From the NCBI GenBank assembly GCA_964389305.1, contig CAYMEK010000012.1, forward strand, positions 14,458-78,457: DNA of 64,000 nucleotides, in the 5' to 3' direction. Source of the DNA: CAYMEK01 sp964389305 (lineage in GTDB: Bacteria > Spirochaetota > Spirochaetia > SZUA-6 > DRHE01). The notes beneath the pieces were generated by a model. It made no database searches. It had not been told where the DNA came from and saw only the letters and a list, made by a program, of their open reading frames with translations. Position numbers and translations under genes: made by a program. Shown one piece after another: positions 60,234 to 64,000 of this stretch (positions within the stretch are counted from its first letter, which is position 1; each line of letters begins with the position of its first letter).

Positions 60234-60257
60234 GGGAGGGGACGATGAGCCCCTCCC
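60234..60257 (-). other. Stem-loop between binding-protein and permease genes
   Basis: GGGAGGGG (60234-60241) pairs perfectly with CCCCTCCC (60250-60257). No T-run follows in the direction of transcription, so a stability or processing hairpin is likely. Confidence 0.6.
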
Positions 60258-60270
60258 GTTTTACTTCAAA

Positions 60271-61641
60271 TCACTGCATTGCCTTTCTCATCTCCCCTTC
60301 CGCCCAGTCCATCGCCTTGGCGACGTCCATTTTCTCCTGGGTGATCTTGTAGATCATCTGGGGAATGATCTGCTGGGAGAAGATCGTGCCGTAGGCCTCG
60401 ATCAGATTGCCCTCGACAATCCCGAAGCGCTGGATCGACTCCAGGCCGGAGATGATCTCCCCCATCTTCTCCTTGCCGTAGCGGGCGAACAGGCCGCTGG
60501 GATCGTCCATGAACTTATCGCTGGTGGCGATCGCCTTGAGCACGGGGTTCATCCCGCCCGGCGCCATGTGCAGGAAGGTGACGTAGTTGTCCTCTTCATA
60601 GAGAAAGTCCACGAACCTGCGAGCACCCTGGGATTTGGCTTCATCCTTCTGGTTGAACAGGGCCAGCGCCACGATCACACCGTAGGAGGAGGGCTGCTTG
60701 TGCCTGATCTTGGAGGCGAACCCGGTCTTGCTGGCCAGGTCGGGATCGAAGGCGGCACCTGTAAGCTCCGGGAAGTTCTTACTCGTGAGAGAACCGGCGG
60801 CCGCCTCCTGGAGGGCCAGGTCGTCCATGATATAGGTGGAGTAGAAGAACATGGCCATCTTGCCCTGCAGGTAGTAATCTCGAGCCCTCCAGGTCTGCGG
60901 TCCGGGAGGATTGTATTGGGCCAGATTCGCGTAGTACTCGATCGCTTCTTTCATGGCCGGGGAGTTGAAGACCAGATTTCCGTCTTTGTCGAACAGCCTG
61001 GCTTTGTTGGAGATGGCGATCTGGGTGAAACACTGCTCGCTGTATACCTCCGCCTTGGTGCCCACCAGGATGCCGTACTGGTTCTTGCCCGGCTGGTAAA
61101 AGTGCTTGGCCGCTTTCTCGATCGCCTCCCAATTATCGGGAGCCTTCAACCCTGCGTCTTTGAACCAGTCGCTGCGATACCAGATGCCCTGGACCCAGCC
61201 GTGATAGGGAAGTGCGTAGTACAGACCCCGGCTGGGGCTTTCCAGCAGCTTCAGGGTGCCGGCGTAGTACTTGCTCTTGCCGATCGCCTTGATGATGTCC
61301 GTGGTGAGCTCCATGTCCAGCAACCCTTCGGATCCGAAATCGATGGCCAGCTCCGATCCGAACTCGGCCAGAGCCGGCAGCGTGCCGGCCGCCGAGGAAG
61401 CAGCCACTTGCTTGGGTATGTCGTTCTCGTCTACCGGAACCACCGTGATCTGAAGCTGTGGATTCAGAGCCTGAAAGGTATCCACCAGAAGCTGGATCGT
61501 GCTTACCCGTTCCGACTGGGTCTCCGTAGTCCAGAACTCGAACTGGGCAGGCGCTGCTTCCTCTTGGCCGCCGGCAAAAAGAAGCCCGGCAGCTACAAGA
61601 AAAACGAGCACTGCCGGGACGGTGCGGTTGATGCGGGTCAT
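60271..61641 (-). CDS. ABC sugar transporter substrate-binding protein
   Basis: 456 residues, solute-binding protein family 1. The signal peptide ends VAAGLLFAGGQEEAAPA, without a lipobox cysteine. It contains FEFWTTETQSERVSTIQLLVDTFQALNPQ, YHGWVQGIWYRSDWF and MAMFFYSTYIMDDL. The WYRxDWF ... W ... F segment is also seen in the cytoplasmic GntR-SBP fusion at 34702. It is the first gene of the operon with two permeases and the GT2-like enzyme. The start has AAGGAGG upstream; I did not find a convincing promoter in the 190 bp before it. Confidence 0.92.
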   Translation of the reverse strand: MTRINRTVPAVLVFLVAAGLLFAGGQEEAAPAQFEFWTTETQSERVSTIQLLVDTFQALNPQLQITVVPVDENDIPKQVAASSAAGTLPALAEFGSELAIDFGSEGLLDMELTTDIIKAIGKSKYYAGTLKLLESPSRGLYYALPYHGWVQGIWYRSDWFKDAGLKAPDNWEAIEKAAKHFYQPGKNQYGILVGTKAEVYSEQCFTQIAISNKARLFDKDGNLVFNSPAMKEAIEYYANLAQYNPPGPQTWRARDYYLQGKMAMFFYSTYIMDDLALQEAAAGSLTSKNFPELTGAAFDPDLASKTGFASKIRHKQPSSYGVIVALALFNQKDEAKSQGARRFVDFLYEEDNYVTFLHMAPGGMNPVLKAIATSDKFMDDPSGLFARYGKEKMGEIISGLESIQRFGIVEGNLIEAYGTIFSQQIIPQMIYKITQEKMDVAKAMDWAEGEMRKAMQ

Positions 61642-61832
61642 AGTAACCTCCTTGTAAAGAAACGGTTTTTATTTAATCCGGATCACCTCCGGTTTCCGCC
61701 TGCAGTCAGCACCAACCATTGTTAAGTTTGATCTAGAGTGTGGCCGAACGCAAGGATTTTTTCCGCCCTTATTCACTCCTGGTCGGTACGCTTGCCCGCC
61801 CGGCTCGGTGCGAGCCCGCAGGCTGCTCATCA

Positions 61833-64000
61833 CTACACCCCCAGGCGATTGCGGCGCCGCATCTCCTCCAGGGACTGGTCGGTGGCCGGCCGGTGACCCG
61901 GGAGTGGAAGCAGGCGCGCATGCACGGCGTCTACGATCCAGGCGGCCTGGGGGAAGAAGCTCTCCTCCATCTCGGCTGCCGGAGTGATCCAGTTGCGGCT
62001 GCCTACGACCACGGGAGGACCGTCCAGCGCATCGAAAGCGAGCTGCGTGATCTGGGCGGCCATGGTGTTGAGGAAGCTGCCCCGCTCGCAAGCATCCGAG
62101 CTCAACAGCACCTTTCCGGTCTTGCGCACCGAGTCGATAATCGTGTCGTAGTTCAGGGGATTGATGAAGCGGGCGTCGATCAGCTCCGCCGACACCCCGT
62201 ACCTTTTCTGGAGCATCTCTGCTGCCTCCGCCGCCCGGTAGAGGGTGGCGCCGATGGTTACGATGGTCAGGTCTCCGCCTCTCCGCCGGATCGCCGGCTC
62301 GCCTTCCGGCACTTCGTAGTAACTCTCCGGAACCCCTCCCTCCTCAAACAGCTCGCCGATGTCGTAGATCCTCTGACTCTCGAAAAACACCACCGGGTCG
62401 CTGCCGGCCAGGGCCAGGTTTAGCATGCCCTTGGCATCGTACGGCGTTGCCGGGAAGTACACCTTCAGTCCCGGTATATGCGCCGCGATGGAGGTCCAGT
62501 CCTGTGAGTGCTGAGCCCCGTACTTGCTGCCCACCGAGACCCGCAAGACCACTGGCATCTTCAACACCCCGGCGCTCATCGACTGCCACTTGGCGAGCTG
62601 ATTGAACAGCTCGTCCCCCGCCCGGCCCATGAAATCGCAGTACATCAGCTCGGGCACGGCCCGGCCTCCGCTCAACGCGTAGCCGGCGGCCGCCCCGACT
62701 ATTGCACCCTCGGAGATCGGGGTGTTGAACAGCCGGTGATAGGGAAGCGCCTCGGTCAGGCCGCGGTACACGGCGAAGGCGCCGCCCCAGTCCCGGTTCT
62801 CCTCGCCGAAGGCCACCATGGTGGGATCGGTGCAGAAGCGGTGCAGCAGCGCTTCGAACAGGGCGTCTCTCAAGGAGATGACCCTGGCTTTGGGCAGGGA
62901 CTTTCCCTCGCTGTCGAGGCCGCAGCGGCTCTTACGCCGGTTGGCCTGGATGCGGGGGTTCTCCTCGTAGGGAATCAGCACCTCCGGCTCGCGGTTCTCG
63001 AGCTTCTCGATCTTCGTATTGCTGAACATCAGGCTCCCGATGGGATCCCTATCCTCGGTGCGCAGGCGCGGGGAGATCTCCAGGGAGGAGGCAAGCTCCA
63101 ACACCCGGCTGATACGCCGCGCGGCCTCCTCCTTCAACTCTTCGAGCTGCTCGGCGGTGGCGTGCCCGTTTTCCACCAGGTAGGAGCCGAAGCCGGACAG
63201 GCAATCCTCCTGCTCCCAGAGGGCGATCTCTTCACGGGTGCGGTAGGCCGAAGCGTCTGAAGGGGAGTGGCCGGCGATTCGGTAGGTGATTACGTCCAGC
63301 AAAACCGGCCCCTTACCGGCCAGGAGTATTTTTTTCTTGCGCTCGACGGCGTCGGCCACGGCCAAGGGGTTATAGCCGTCCACCCGCTCGGCGTGCATGG
63401 CCTCCGGATTCACTCCGGCGCCGAGGCGAGCCAGTTGCTTGAAGCCCATGGTCTCCCCTTCCGGTTGTCCTCCCATACCGTAGAAGTTGTTGAAGAAATT
63501 GAACAGGATCGGAGGAGCGCCGCCGATCTCTCGAGGCCAGAGGCTGCGATACTGCTCCATGGCCGAGAATACGATCGCTTCCCACACCGGACCGCAGGCC
63601 GAGGAGGCGTCACCTATATTGGCTATGACGATGCCGGGCTTGCGGTTGATCCTTTTGAACAGGGCCGATCCTACGGCGATGTCGGCGGACCCGCCGACGA
63701 TGGCGTTGTTGGGCATACTGCCGAAGGGGGCGAAGAAGGCGTGCATCGACCCGCCCAGGCCGCGGTTGAAGCCCGTCTCGCGACCGAAAATTTCCGCCAG
63801 CACCCCATACAGAACGTAGTCGATGGCCAGCTCTTTGACGCCGCCGGCGCCGCCTCCGCCTTTCTCCACGATGGACAGCGGCCTGCCGTCCAGGTAGCTG
63901 TGCATGACCTCCAGGAGGCGCTTCTCCTCCAGCCGGTGAACCGACGAGAAGCACTTGGCCAGGATCTCCCCGTGGCTGCGGTGGGAGCCGAAGATGAAAT
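61833..64000 (-). CDS. Fused E1 alpha-beta 2-oxoacid dehydrogenase component, 5' end beyond the window
   Basis: At least 722 residues; the frame is open to the right edge (FIFGSHRSHGEILAKCF ...). The alpha part has the thiamine-diphosphate motif GDASSACGPVWEA ... FNFFNN and a GHSPSDASAYRTREE loop. The beta part starts near residue 350 of the visible sequence (VISLRDALFEALLHRFCTDPTMVAFGEENRD) and contains FNTPISEGAIVGAAAGYAL, LPVVLRV-like VLKMPVVLRVSVGSKYGAQHSQDW and a C-terminal domain ending in LLSSDACERGSFLNTMAAQI. Separate subunits are more common in other bacteria; here they are one chain. It decarboxylates pyruvate, a branched-chain 2-oxoacid or acetoin; which one is not decided by sequence. 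No E2 or E3 gene is in view. Confidence 0.9.
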   Translation of the reverse strand, partial: FIFGSHRSHGEILAKCFSSVHRLEEKRLLEVMHSYLDGRPLSIVEKGGGGAGGVKELAIDYVLYGVLAEIFGRETGFNRGLGGSMHAFFAPFGSMPNNAIVGGSADIAVGSALFKRINRKPGIVIANIGDASSACGPVWEAIVFSAMEQYRSLWPREIGGAPPILFNFFNNFYGMGGQPEGETMGFKQLARLGAGVNPEAMHAERVDGYNPLAVADAVERKKKILLAGKGPVLLDVITYRIAGHSPSDASAYRTREEIALWEQEDCLSGFGSYLVENGHATAEQLEELKEEAARRISRVLELASSLEISPRLRTEDRDPIGSLMFSNTKIEKLENREPEVLIPYEENPRIQANRRKSRCGLDSEGKSLPKARVISLRDALFEALLHRFCTDPTMVAFGEENRDWGGAFAVYRGLTEALPYHRLFNTPISEGAIVGAAAGYALSGGRAVPELMYCDFMGRAGDELFNQLAKWQSMSAGVLKMPVVLRVSVGSKYGAQHSQDWTSIAAHIPGLKVYFPATPYDAKGMLNLALAGSDPVVFFESQRIYDIGELFEEGGVPESYYEVPEGEPAIRRRGGDLTIVTIGATLYRAAEAAEMLQKRYGVSAELIDARFINPLNYDTIIDSVRKTGKVLLSSDACERGSFLNTMAAQITQLAFDALDGPPVVVGSRNWITPAAEMEESFFPQAAWIVDAVHARLLPLPGHRPATDQSLEEMRRRNRLGV

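Overview
The window looks like chromosomal DNA of a free-living, saccharolytic spirochaete (phylum Spirochaetota, Spirochaetales-like). This is inference from gene content: a FabV/TER-type enoyl reductase, many ABC sugar and TRAP transport systems whose binding proteins carry signal peptides ending in AGG-x-x-E, YesM/YesN-type two-component proteins, and cytosolic sensors built from sugar-binding domains. Most of it is GC-rich; the kinase gene at 23800-26250 and the intergenic region at 36193-36466 are visibly AT-richer. No rRNA, tRNA, CRISPR array, insertion sequence or phage gene was seen.

Layout. 1-3.4 kb: the end of a 3-beta-HSD-type epimerase, an NlpC/P60-like protein and a YihY/BrkB membrane protein. 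3.5-14.2 kb: a nitrogen-assimilation block with a NifA-like sigma-54 activator, glnA with a candidate sigma-54 promoter, fabV, gltB and gltD. 14.5-16 kb: a tandem-flavodoxin oxidoreductase behind three evenly spaced candidate operators. 16-23.7 kb: a YesM-like kinase, a convergent YesN-like regulator, two paralogous sugar-binding proteins and two ABC permeases. 23.8-26.8 kb: a soluble LacI-type binding domain fused to a histidine kinase, then a small membrane protein. 26.8-31.8 kb: guaB, an MBL-fold hydrolase, an ATP-grasp protein, a CorA transporter and a LapA-like protein.

31.9-37.8 kb holds a sugar-uptake locus run by an unusual regulator, a GntR DNA-binding domain fused to an ABC-type solute-binding protein. 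Its operon carries two permeases, a 54-residue membrane protein and a nitrilase-superfamily amidohydrolase. A secreted binding protein is divergent, and identical 15-bp sites lie next to both start regions. A GH38 alpha-mannosidase (37.8-41 kb) follows convergently, below a PAS protein and the KtrB/KtrA potassium system (41-44.4 kb). 44.5-50.1 kb is an ImuA-ImuB-DnaE2 mutasome cassette whose promoter is covered by a 30-bp palindrome. 50.1-52.4 kb: a LEA14-type lipoprotein and a MATE/MOP-type exporter. 52.5-57.1 kb: a TRAP operon with an SDR dehydrogenase and a FadR-type GntR repressor. 57.1-61.6 kb: another ABC sugar operon that ends in a GT2-like glycosyltransferase. 61.8 kb to the edge: a fused alpha/beta E1 of a 2-oxoacid dehydrogenase, cut by the window end.

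The most novel-looking items are the GntR-SBP regulator with its twin operators, the LacI-type-domain kinase, the palindrome-gated mutasome promoter, the paired palindromes at the NifA-like gene and glnA, and the three-site operator array at 14.54 kb. No ABC ATPase gene lies next to any of the three sugar ABC systems, so they probably share an ATPase encoded elsewhere.
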